Made by a program: the position numbers and the translations under genes | Notes under the pieces: generated by a model | The model's input: only the letters and a program-made list of their open reading frames with translations | Told to the model about the DNA's origin: nothing | Database searches by the model: none | From: Glaciihabitans sp. | GTDB taxonomy: Bacteria > Actinomycetota > Actinomycetes > Actinomycetales > Microbacteriaceae | Reading direction: 5' to 3' | DNA: 64,000 nucleotides | Assembly: GCA_025464095.1 (NCBI GenBank) | Contig: JAODMF010000020.1 | Span: 124,001-188,000 of the forward strand | Part shown: piece by piece, positions 56,956 to 64,000 of the stretch | How the letters are laid out: each line of letters opens with the position of its first letter | Position numbering within the stretch: position 1 is the stretch's first letter

Positions 56956-57912
56956 ATGAGCGCAGTGCCGACGGCGACCACGCCGGTTATTGCAGCGGGT
57001 GCGGTGTGCTGGCGAATCGTGGACGGCGATGCGCGCATCCTTCTCGTTCACCGTACGCAGCACAGGGATGTCTCCCTGCCGAAGGGCAAGGTCGACCCCG
57101 GCGAGACCCTGCCCCAGACCGCCGTTCGCGAAATTGCGGAGGAGACGGGTCTCACCATCGTGCTCGGCGCTCCCCTCGGCCAGATCAGCTACGTGCTTCC
57201 GAACGGCCGCGACAAGCTCGTGTACTACTGGTCGGCAGAGGTCGACGGGAACACGCTCGAGGCCTCGCGCTTCACGCCGAACGACGAGATCGACGCGTTG
57301 GAGTGGGTGTCGCTGGCGAAGGCGCGCAAACGGCTGAGCTACCCGCACGACATCGAGGTGGTCGACGCTTTTGCCGAGCGGCTGGCCGCGGGAAACGCCC
57401 GCACGTTCGCCATCATCGCCCTGCGGCATGGCAAAGCGGTCCCCGCTGAAAGCTGGGATGGGCCGGATGCGACGCGCCCGCTCCTGCAGCGCGGCGTCGA
57501 CCAGGCCGCGAGCATAGCCATGGGCATCGCGGCCTTCCGACCGGCCAGGCTTGCGAGCAGCACGGCGGTGCGGTGCGTTCAGACTCTCGCACCGACGGCC
57601 CGATTGACCGGTCTTCCGGTGCGCGAGACGGCCAAGATCAGCCAGGATGCCTGGGAGGACGACACCGCGTCGGTCTCGTCAGTCGTCGCGAAGCGCCTGA
57701 GGCGCATGCAGACAGCAGTGCTCTGCAGCCACGGGCCCGTGCTTCCCGCGATCATCGATGAGGTCGCGCGCCAGACCAACACCGTGGTGACGAGCGCACT
57801 GCGTGCGGCCGCCCGACTCTCGACCGGGGAATACACCGTGCTGCACATTTCGGCCGAGCATCCGGATGCGGGCATCGTCGCGATCGAAACGCACAGCCCA
57901 ACCGCGGAGTGA
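56956..57912 (+). CDS. MutT1-like NUDIX plus histidine-phosphatase protein
   Basis: A 318-residue two-domain protein. The NUDIX box (GKVDPGETLPQTAVREIAEETGL) fills the first 140 residues. A SixA-like histidine phosphatase follows, with phospho-His in IALRHGKAV and the second His in VLCSHGPVLP. This is the mycobacterial MutT1 layout, which removes 8-oxo-dGTP/GTP and oxidised diadenosine compounds. ATG 56956 follows ppk closely, so the two are probably one operon. Confidence 0.88.
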   Translation: MSAVPTATTPVIAAGAVCWRIVDGDARILLVHRTQHRDVSLPKGKVDPGETLPQTAVREIAEETGLTIVLGAPLGQISYVLPNGRDKLVYYWSAEVDGNTLEASRFTPNDEIDALEWVSLAKARKRLSYPHDIEVVDAFAERLAAGNARTFAIIALRHGKAVPAESWDGPDATRPLLQRGVDQAASIAMGIAAFRPARLASSTAVRCVQTLAPTARLTGLPVRETAKISQDAWEDDTASVSSVVAKRLRRMQTAVLCSHGPVLPAIIDEVARQTNTVVTSALRAAARLSTGEYTVLHISAEHPDAGIVAIETHSPTAE

Positions 57913-57926
57913 ACCGTTAGCAGTTC

Positions 57927-57948
57927 GTTCACCTTCCGTTCACCCTGC
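57927..57948 (+). promoter_or_regulatory. PHO box upstream of pstS
   Basis: Two adjacent 11-bp repeats, GTTCACCTTCC and GTTCACCCTGC, match the actinobacterial PHO-box pattern. A weaker unit (GTTAGCAGTTC) sits directly before them at 57916-57926. They lie 91 bases before the pstS start, where RegX3 or PhoP would activate under phosphate limitation. Confidence 0.75.
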
Positions 57949-58038
57949 GGCGCGTTCGCGGTTAACCCGTCGACGTAGCTTCGATAGCGGGTCGCACCGG
58001 CCCACATCCTGAAATCACACATCCCTGATTGGAACACT

Positions 58039-59124
58039 GTGAACTTGACACGTACCGGCAGCATCGCTGTCGTTGCCGTCGCAGCCGCGATTCTTCTCTC
58101 TTCCTGTGCCACGAACGAGACGCCGTCGGGCGGAGCCTCGACGAGCGCACTCTCCGGCACCCTCAGCGGCATCGGATCGTCCGCACAGGCCGCAGCCGAA
58201 ACCGCCTGGGCCGCCGACTTCCAGACCGCCAACTCGGGCGCGACCATCAACTACGATCCGCAGGGCTCGGGCGCCGGCCGCACGAGCTTCACCTCCGGCG
58301 CTGCAGACTTCGCCGGTTCTGACGCCGCCCTGAAGGCCGAAGAGCTGGCCACCGTCTCGCCGCTGTGCGCCGCCGGCACCAAGATGATCGATCTCCCGGT
58401 CTACATCTCGCCGATTGCCGTTGCGTACAACCTCGCCGGCGTGACCGACCTGAAGCTCGACGCGACGACGATCGCCGGCATCTTCAAGGGAACGATCACG
58501 ACCTGGAATGACAAGGCGATCACCGCCCAGAACCCCGGCGTGACGCTTCCGAGCGCGAAGATCACCGTGGTTCACCGTTCAGACGACTCCGGTACGACCC
58601 AGAACTTCACGGAGTACCTGAGCGCCAACGCTCCGGCCGTGTGGGATGCACCCGCCGCGCAGACCTACCCCTACCAGGTCGGTGACGCTGCCAAGGGCGG
58701 CTCCGGAGTCGCGGATGCCGCCAAGGCAACCAAGAACAGCATCGCCTACCTCGACGAGTCAGCCGCGACCGGCCTCGGCATCGCCGAACTCAAGGTCGGC
58801 TCCAGCTACGTGAAGATCAACGCGGCCGGTGCAGCGGATGTCGTTGCCAAGTCCCCGCTGGCCGACGCGCGCGGTGCGAACGACCTGGCGATCACGATCG
58901 ACCGCAAGAACACCGACGCCAACGCGTGGCCGATGGTTCTGGTCAGCTACCTGATTGTCTGCAACGACTACAAGGATGACGCCAAGGGCGCGCTAGTGAA
59001 GGCGTACGCAACCTATGTCGCATCCAGCGCGGGCCAGGCCAGCGCCGCCAAGGCTGCTGGTTCTGCGCCGCTCGCGCCTGACCTTGCCACCAAGGTCGCT
59101 GCTGCTGTCGCTACCATCAAGTAA
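58039..59124 (+). CDS. pstS: Phosphate-binding lipoprotein PstS
   Basis: A 361-residue lipoprotein: signal SIAVVAVAAAILLSSC with the lipobox Cys near 23, then the phosphate-binding fold with the usual SGAGRTSF-type loop (QGSGAGRTSFTSGAADFAGSD) and VVHRSDDSGTTQNFTEYL. It captures phosphate outside the membrane for PstCA. The GTG start gives a normal signal length. A hairpin lies between it and pstC. Confidence 0.97.
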   Translation: MNLTRTGSIAVVAVAAAILLSSCATNETPSGGASTSALSGTLSGIGSSAQAAAETAWAADFQTANSGATINYDPQGSGAGRTSFTSGAADFAGSDAALKAEELATVSPLCAAGTKMIDLPVYISPIAVAYNLAGVTDLKLDATTIAGIFKGTITTWNDKAITAQNPGVTLPSAKITVVHRSDDSGTTQNFTEYLSANAPAVWDAPAAQTYPYQVGDAAKGGSGVADAAKATKNSIAYLDESAATGLGIAELKVGSSYVKINAAGAADVVAKSPLADARGANDLAITIDRKNTDANAWPMVLVSYLIVCNDYKDDAKGALVKAYATYVASSAGQASAAKAAGSAPLAPDLATKVAAAVATIK

Positions 59125-59137
59125 CACGCTTCACAAA

Positions 59138-59176
59138 GTCGACCCGGGTGGCGCCCAGCGCGCAGCCCGGGTCGAC
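59138..59176 (+). terminator. Hairpin between pstS and pstC
   Basis: The perfect 11-bp stem GTCGACCCGGG / CCCGGGTCGAC without a T-run, 14 bases after the pstS stop. It probably reduces read-through or protects the pstS mRNA 3' end, so that more binding protein than permease is made. Confidence 0.6.
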
Positions 59177-59232
59177 TGTGCGGGTAGAACCACTTTCCCG
59201 ACGTACCCGACGAGGACTTCAGAAGGCCGAGA

Positions 59233-60174
59233 ATGACCACCGAACCGCCGCGCGTTATCAAGGCCCGAGTGCGGCCCGGCGATCGCGTGTTCTCTTCTGC
59301 CACGATCATCGCCGGATCACTGATCCTTGCCATCCTTGCCGCCGTCGCCATCTTCCTGGTGGTGCAGAGCATTCCGGCCCTGGTCGCCCCCAAGGGCGCC
59401 CTGCCCGACAGCGCCCCCAATTTCTGGGTCTACGTCGGGCCGCTCGTCTTCGGCACCGTTTGGGCCGCCGCAATCGCCCTGATCATCGCGACCCCGCTCG
59501 CGATTGGTATCGCACTCTTCATCTCGCACTACGCACCGCGTCGCATTGCATCCGCCCTCGGCTACATCGTGGACCTGCTGGCCGCCGTGCCGTCTGTCGT
59601 CTTTGGCCTGTGGGGCGTCACCGTGCTGGCGCCCGCCGTGCAGCCGTTCTACGCCTGGCTGAACACCAACCTCGGGTGGATCCCGATCTTCGGCGGCACC
59701 GTGTCCGGTACCGGCCGCACGATCCTCACCGTCGCTATCGTCCTCGCCGTGATGATCCTGCCCATCATGACCGCGGTCAACCGCGAGATCTTCCTGCAGA
59801 CGCCTCGCCTGCATGAGGAGGCGGCGCTCGCACTCGGCGCAACCCGCTGGGAAATGATCCGCACCGCCGTTCTGCCGTTCGCGCGGCCCGGCATCGTCTC
59901 CTCCGCAATGCTGGGCCTCGGCAGGGCGCTCGGCGAGACGCTGGCCGTCGCGATAGTGCTCTCCCCCGCGCTCGTCGTCAACTTCTTCCTGCTCACCTCG
60001 CAGAACCCGAACACGATCGCCGCGAACATCGCGAACCAGTTTGCGGAAGCAGCCGGACTCGGCGTCAACGCCCTCATCGCCTCCGGCCTCATCCTCTTCG
60101 TCATCACCTTTGCCGTGAACGCTATCGCTCGCTTCGTCGTCAGTCGCCGTAAGGCCTTCTCGGGAGCCAACTGA
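59233..60174 (+). CDS. pstC: Phosphate permease PstC
   Basis: This 313-residue ABC permease has six TM helices and the cytosolic coupling loop EEAALALGATRWEMIRTAVLP (EAA motif). It forms the phosphate channel with PstA. Its stop overlaps the pstA ATG by one base (TGATG). Confidence 0.96.
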   Translation: MTTEPPRVIKARVRPGDRVFSSATIIAGSLILAILAAVAIFLVVQSIPALVAPKGALPDSAPNFWVYVGPLVFGTVWAAAIALIIATPLAIGIALFISHYAPRRIASALGYIVDLLAAVPSVVFGLWGVTVLAPAVQPFYAWLNTNLGWIPIFGGTVSGTGRTILTVAIVLAVMILPIMTAVNREIFLQTPRLHEEAALALGATRWEMIRTAVLPFARPGIVSSAMLGLGRALGETLAVAIVLSPALVVNFFLLTSQNPNTIAANIANQFAEAAGLGVNALIASGLILFVITFAVNAIARFVVSRRKAFSGAN

Positions 60175-61271
60175 TGAGCGCGCAGACTGCAACCGGCGCG
60201 AACGTCGGCATCGCCAACTCCCTGACGACCGGCAAACTGCCCCGCGGATCGGTATGGATGGTCCTGCTCGGCAGCTGGGTTCTCATGTCGATCGTCTTCC
60301 TGCTGGTGAAGACGGCCACGGGCGCCAAGGACTTCAACATCGTGGCGGCGATCTTCCTCGGCACCGTGCTGTTCGACGTGCTCATCTACGTGCTGTCGTT
60401 GCTGGTTGAGGGCGTGCGCAAGGCCACCGATCGGCTGATCACCTCGCTGGTCAGCACCGCCTTCATCGTGGCGCTGCTGCCGCTGATCTCGCTGCTGTAC
60501 ACCGTCGTCGCGAATGGCCTCGGACGCATGATCGAGCCGTCGTTCTTCTCGCAGTCGATGCGCAACGTCACGGACGCCAGCGGGGGCGTCGTACACGCCC
60601 TCTACGGCACGATCGAGATCACTCTTGCCGCGACGATCATTTCGGTGCCCATCGGCCTGCTGACCTCCATCTACCTGGTCGAATACGGCCGCGGCTGGCT
60701 CGCGCGCATCATCACGTTCCTCGTCGACGTCATGACCGGCATCCCATCGATCGTGGCCGGCCTCTTCGCATTCTCGCTGTTCGCCCTCATCACCAACAAC
60801 CCCGGCTACCGGTCCGGATTCGGCGGCGCGGTCGCGCTGTCGGTGCTGATGATCCCGATCGTCGTTCGGTCGTCCGAGGAGATGCTCAAACTCGTTCCCA
60901 ACGAGCTGCGCGAGGCGTCGTTCGCGCTGGGGGTGCCGAAGTGGCTGACCGTTCTCAAGATCGTGATTCCGACTGCCCTTCCCGGCATCACCACCGGGGT
61001 CACGCTGGCCATCGCCCGCGTCATCGGCGAGACGGCGCCCCTGCTGATCATCGCCGGTACTACCGCGAGCATGAACCTGAACCTCTTCAGTGATCGGATG
61101 ATGTCCGTCCCGGTCTTCGTCTACATGCAGTACGCCGCCCAGGGCGCAGACCAGAACGCGTTCGTCAGCCGGGCCTGGGCGGCCGCGCTCACCCTGATCC
61201 TGATCGTCATGGCGCTGAACCTCATCGCCCGGCTGGTCGCCCGAATCTTCTCTCCCAAGCTCGGCCGCTAA
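60174..61271 (+). CDS. pstA: Phosphate permease PstA
   Basis: A 365-residue ABC permease. The first 100 residues form two extra TM helices before the usual six; the EAA loop is [21 protein letters not shown]. The N-terminal extension (about 65 residues beyond Escherichia coli PstA) is usual in this actinobacterial group. It pairs with PstC. Confidence 0.95.
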   Translation: MSAQTATGANVGIANSLTTGKLPRGSVWMVLLGSWVLMSIVFLLVKTATGAKDFNIVAAIFLGTVLFDVLIYVLSLLVEGVRKATDRLITSLVSTAFIVALLPLISLLYTVVANGLGRMIEPSFFSQSMRNVTDASGGVVHALYGTIEITLAATIISVPIGLLTSIYLVEYGRGWLARIITFLVDVMTGIPSIVAGLFAFSLFALITNNPGYRSGFGGAVALSVLMIPIVVRSSEEMLKLVPNELREASFALGVPKWLTVLKIVIPTALPGITTGVTLAIARVIGETAPLLIIAGTTASMNLNLFSDRMMSVPVFVYMQYAAQGADQNAFVSRAWAAALTLILIVMALNLIARLVARIFSPKLGR

Positions 61272-61296
61272 GCGGCATCCACCCCGAAGGAAACTC

Positions 61297-62076
61297 GTGT
61301 CCAAGCGCATCGAAGTCAAAGACCTGAATGTCTTCTACGGAAAGTTCAAGGCCGTTGAGGACGTCACCCTCACCATCGAGCCACGCACGGTCACCGCGTT
61401 CATCGGCCCGAGCGGATGCGGCAAGTCGACGTTCCTCCGCACGCTGAACCGCATGCACGAGGTGATTCCTGGCGCGTACGTGGAGGGTGAGGTGCTGATC
61501 GACGGCAACAACCTGTACGGGCCGGGCGTCGACCCCGTGCTCGTGCGGCGCGAGGTCGGCATGGTGTTCCAGCGCCCCAACCCGTTTCCGACCATGTCGA
61601 TTCGCGACAACGTGCTCGCCGGGGTCAAGCTCAACAACCGCCGGATGTCGAAAGCCGACGGCGACGAACTGGTCGAGAAGTCGCTGCAGGGCGCCAATCT
61701 CTGGAACGAGGTCAAGGACCGCCTGGCGCTCCCGGGATCCGGACTCTCGGGCGGCCAGCAGCAGCGCCTGTGCATCGCCCGGGCGATCGCCGTCTCACCC
61801 GAGGTGATCCTCATGGACGAGCCCTGCTCCGCACTCGACCCGATCTCGACGCTGGCCATCGAAGACCTCATCGAAGAGTTGAAACTCGCCTACACGATCG
61901 TGATCGTGACGCACAACATGCAGCAGGCGAGCCGCGTCTCCGACCGGACCGCGTTCTTCAACATCGCCGGAACCGGCAAGCCGGGCAAGCTCATTGAGTA
62001 CAACGACACCAACACGATCTTCTCCAAGCCGAGCGTTCAGGCTACTGAGGACTACGTGTCCGGCAAGTTCGGATAA
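61297..62076 (+). CDS. pstB: Phosphate-transport ATPase PstB
   Basis: This 259-residue ABC ATPase has Walker [13 protein letters not shown] loop [11 protein letters not shown], signature [16 protein letters not shown], Walker [17 protein letters not shown] and H-loop VTHNMQQ. It powers PstCA. The GTG start follows GAAGGAAA. It ends the pst operon, 22 bases before the convergent rskA stop. Confidence 0.97.
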   Translation: MSKRIEVKDLNVFYGKFKAVEDVTLTIEPRTVTAFIGPSGCGKSTFLRTLNRMHEVIPGAYVEGEVLIDGNNLYGPGVDPVLVRREVGMVFQRPNPFPTMSIRDNVLAGVKLNNRRMSKADGDELVEKSLQGANLWNEVKDRLALPGSGLSGGQQQRLCIARAIAVSPEVILMDEPCSALDPISTLAIEDLIEELKLAYTIVIVTHNMQQASRVSDRTAFFNIAGTGKPGKLIEYNDTNTIFSKPSVQATEDYVSGKFG

Positions 62077-62098
62077 CTGGCGCCGCCAGCAGCGCGCT

Positions 62099-62902
62099 CT
62101 AGGCTGACGCGATCGCGACGACCGGCTTGGTCGTCGGCGCACCGGATCCCCCGCGCGGCTCGATGGTCACACCGACGGTGTCACCCGCATGCATCGTGCC
62201 GTCGAGAACACGCCAATCACTGTCGCCGTTGATGTCGAGCAGGCCGGCAGGCGTAGCGGCACCCGTCGCATCGATGTACCAGAGCTCGTAGGTCTTGTCG
62301 CTCGGCAGCGTTGCGACCCCGGTCATCGTCAGCATGGACTTGCCAACGCTGGCCGCCCAGACGAGTTTCGCCGTGCCCCCGGTGGAGACGGGCGACACGG
62401 CGGACGTGGCATCCGGCGCGTTGGTGATTTGGGCAAGCTCGTTCGCCTGGTGGGTCTGGTCCCCGGAGTTCTGCACGATGTTGGCGACCACTCCCCCGCC
62501 GACGATCAGTGCGACCGCCGCGGCGACCGCGGTCAGGGCTATCACCGGCCGCGTAAACCAGCGCGACTTCGCCGTGTCGCTCGCGCTCGTGGACGGCCCA
62601 CCGAGCGGCACGTCCCCTGGTGAGCCAGGCACGAGGGCAGCCACCGGCGGAATGACCTTCGACAGCTGCGGCGTGCTCGCGATCCTGCCCATCAGGCGCT
62701 CTTTCAGGGCGGCGGAGGGTTCAACCGGACGAACGGCGAGCCCGAGCAGCACTGCGGTGTCGGTCAACTCCGTCACCTCGTGCCTTGCCTGTTCCGAGTC
62801 GGCGAGCTGGGCTTCGAGCTCGCTCCGCTCGTCGGCATCCAACGCGTTGAGAACATAGGCGCCCGTGTTGGTGGCGAGGTCTTTCCTGCCCCGGGCGGTC
62901 AT
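62099..62902 (-). CDS. rskA: Anti-sigma-K factor RskA
   Basis: This 267-residue protein has a cytosolic anti-sigma domain (TGAYVLNALDADERSELEAQLADS), one TM helix (about 119-142) and an extracytoplasmic RskA domain (ATLPSDKTYELWYIDATGAATPAGLLD, VGVTIEPRGGSGAPTTKPV). It holds SigK at the membrane until cut by regulated proteolysis. It overlaps the sigK stop by four bases. Confidence 0.92.
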   Translation of the reverse strand: MTARGRKDLATNTGAYVLNALDADERSELEAQLADSEQARHEVTELTDTAVLLGLAVRPVEPSAALKERLMGRIASTPQLSKVIPPVAALVPGSPGDVPLGGPSTSASDTAKSRWFTRPVIALTAVAAAVALIVGGGVVANIVQNSGDQTHQANELAQITNAPDATSAVSPVSTGGTAKLVWAASVGKSMLTMTGVATLPSDKTYELWYIDATGAATPAGLLDINGDSDWRVLDGTMHAGDTVGVTIEPRGGSGAPTTKPVVAIASA

Positions 62903-63504
62903 GAGCCGACCCCCAGTTCGTCACGCAGGCGGATCATGCCGTCGCGCAGTCGCGTCTTGACCGTGCCGATTGGCACGGACAACATTGTCGCCACCTCACT
63001 GTGGCTGTACCCGCCGTAGTACGCGAGTGAAACGGCCTGGCGCTGCAGTTCGGTGAGCCGAGCCATGGCCTTCTCCACCCGCTCGTGCTCGATCCGGATT
63101 TCGACGGACTCGGCCACCGAGTCATACTCGGGAGCGAAATCGCGGATGCCGACCCTGGTGTCACGATCGCGGCTCGACTGGGAGGACCGGATGCGATCGA
63201 CCGCGCGACGATGAGCCATGGTGAGAATCCAGGTGGATGCCCCACCCTTGCTCGGGTCATACCGGGTTGCGTTCTGCCACACCTCGAGAAAGATCTCCTG
63301 AGTCACTTCTTCCGATTGCGCGACATCCCTGAGCAGTCGACGGACAAGCCCGAGCACTCGTGGCGAGACCTGGTCGTAGAGCTGGCCAAACGCCGCCTGG
63401 TCGCCCTCGGCGACGCGGGCGAGGAGGTCGGCCTGGCTCACCGGGAGCGCCGAGCCGACTCCTCCTGAGCTGCCATCGATCTCGTTGGGCACAAGATCAA
63501 GCAT
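62899..63504 (-). CDS. sigK: ECF sigma factor SigK
   Basis: This 201-residue group IV sigma factor has region 2 (GDQAAFGQLYDQVSPRVLGLVRRLL, SEEVTQEIFLEVWQ) and region 4 (LTELQRQAVSLAYYGGYSHSEVATMLSVPIGTVKTRLRDGM). ATG 63504 is chosen over an upstream frame of about 50 codons because region 2 follows at the usual distance and GGGAG lies upstream. It is paired with RskA, which would keep it inactive without an envelope signal. Confidence 0.92.
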   Translation of the reverse strand: MLDLVPNEIDGSSGGVGSALPVSQADLLARVAEGDQAAFGQLYDQVSPRVLGLVRRLLRDVAQSEEVTQEIFLEVWQNATRYDPSKGGASTWILTMAHRRAVDRIRSSQSSRDRDTRVGIRDFAPEYDSVAESVEIRIEHERVEKAMARLTELQRQAVSLAYYGGYSHSEVATMLSVPIGTVKTRLRDGMIRLRDELGVGS

Positions 63505-63709
63505 CGCAGGTTCGCTCCCGGGGTGCGCCGCGTGATCCTTGCCGAGACATGCCAAAGATTCGGCGCGCCCGCTGCAACGGATTGGTTCGCGCATCCGCTC
63601 TCGCGACGTGCAGCGGGGTGAACCCGGGCCGCGGAACGCCTCTCGGCGCAAGGCCGCTCGAAGCGGCTATTAGTGGAGCCCGGGGTTACCGCGGCCCGGA
63701 CCATCCATT

Positions 63710-64000
63710 TTAGTCCAGTTGCCCGGCCCGGTGAAGCCGAGCGCACGCGGTGAATTCGTCGGCGGTAATCGCCAGCCGCGATGCGCGGGAGGTGAGCTCG
63801 GTTGCGCGCTCGGGATTGACGGCCTCGGCGTCATCCGCCAGGTTGGTCGCACCGGCCGCCGAGATGCGGCAAAACGCTGCGGCCCGGTCGAGGGCAACGC
63901 CGAAATCGCCCGTGAACAGTCCGCGCAGGATCTGGTCGGCGAGCGCGGTGATCTCCTCCGGTCCGGTCGGCATCGGGGCGCCGGCGATCACCGTGTCGAT
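63710..64000 (-). CDS. Unrecognised protein, 5' end at right edge
   Basis: An open frame reads in from the right edge and ends at 63710. Its last 90 residues are helical and Ala-rich (TALADQILRGLFTGDFGVALDRAAAFCRISA, RLAITADEFTACARLHRAGQLD). Possible internal starts are GTG 63991 and ATG 63973, but the true start may lie outside the window. No known domain is visible. It is separated from sigK by 205 bases. Confidence 0.5.
   Translation of the reverse strand: MDTVIAGAPMPTGPEEITALADQILRGLFTGDFGVALDRAAAFCRISAAGATNLADDAEAVNPERATELTSRASRLAITADEFTACARLHRAGQLD

Overview
The window is high-GC actinobacterial chromosome. Actinomycetota marker genes are present throughout: mycothiol synthase, IdeR/DtxR, CarD, SigK/RskA, GlnR, SenX3-RegX3, a WXG100 protein, a fused IspDF, and the DUF2530, DUF3027, DUF3263, DUF4032 and DUF1206 families. 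Gene order (carD-ispDF-cysS-rlmB; phoU opposite senX3-regX3; glnR-mshD-ppk) and the extra domain inside the histidine kinase suggest Microbacteriaceae. The genus cannot be fixed from sequence alone.

Layout. (1) 1-6587: accessory DNA next to tRNA-Arg(CCU). It holds an open reading frame cut by the left edge, an ssb killed by a Trp-to-amber change, a Sel1-repeat gene, a truncated and frameshifted parB, an intact TIR-like/HIT/membrane-protein cluster, a DUF6338 pair, and the tail of a tyrosine integrase running into the tRNA. (2) 6717-26751: core genes, including an HNH nuclease, two NlpC/P60 hydrolases, ideR, serC, DUF2530/DUF3027, two cold-shock proteins, an XPB-type helicase with its partner, a two-component system, WXG100, groL with two CIRCE operators, LytR_C/DUF3263, DUF2332, ElaA, MsrB and a DMT permease. 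(3) 26840-31575: a 4.7-kb island in tRNA-Thr(UGU) bounded by a 43-bp direct repeat. It carries a frameshifted integrase, an HNH protein, an ECF sigma factor with a membrane partner, and a DUF7674-like gene. (4) 31654-43502: PAP2, DUF1206, GT2-GtrA, an EEP phosphatase, a DsbA-like protein without its CXXC, a sugar-ABC ATPase, DUF4032, then rlmB, cysS, ispDF and carD. (5) 43632-64000: a lipoprotein, regX3-senX3/phoU, two DUF202 genes, gpmA, FUSC, ygfZ, nitrobindin, glnR, mshD, ppk, MutT1-like, pstSCAB, rskA-sigK, and a gene cut by the right edge.

How the genes work together. Phosphate genes dominate the right third: senX3-regX3 and phoU, pstSCAB and ppk, with 11-bp PHO-box repeats before both phoU and pstS. 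Redox and metal functions (mshD, msrB, nitrobindin, ideR, ygfZ) are scattered through the core. Both accessory islands sit at tRNA 3' ends and share the same paired motif 71 bp from the tRNA, so related integrases probably made both.

Most novel. The TIR-like/HIT/multi-TM cluster at 4060-5409 looks like a Thoeris-type nucleotide-signalling defence module with an unfamiliar gene set. A dispersed palindromic element of about 78 bp occurs three times at gene 3' ends.
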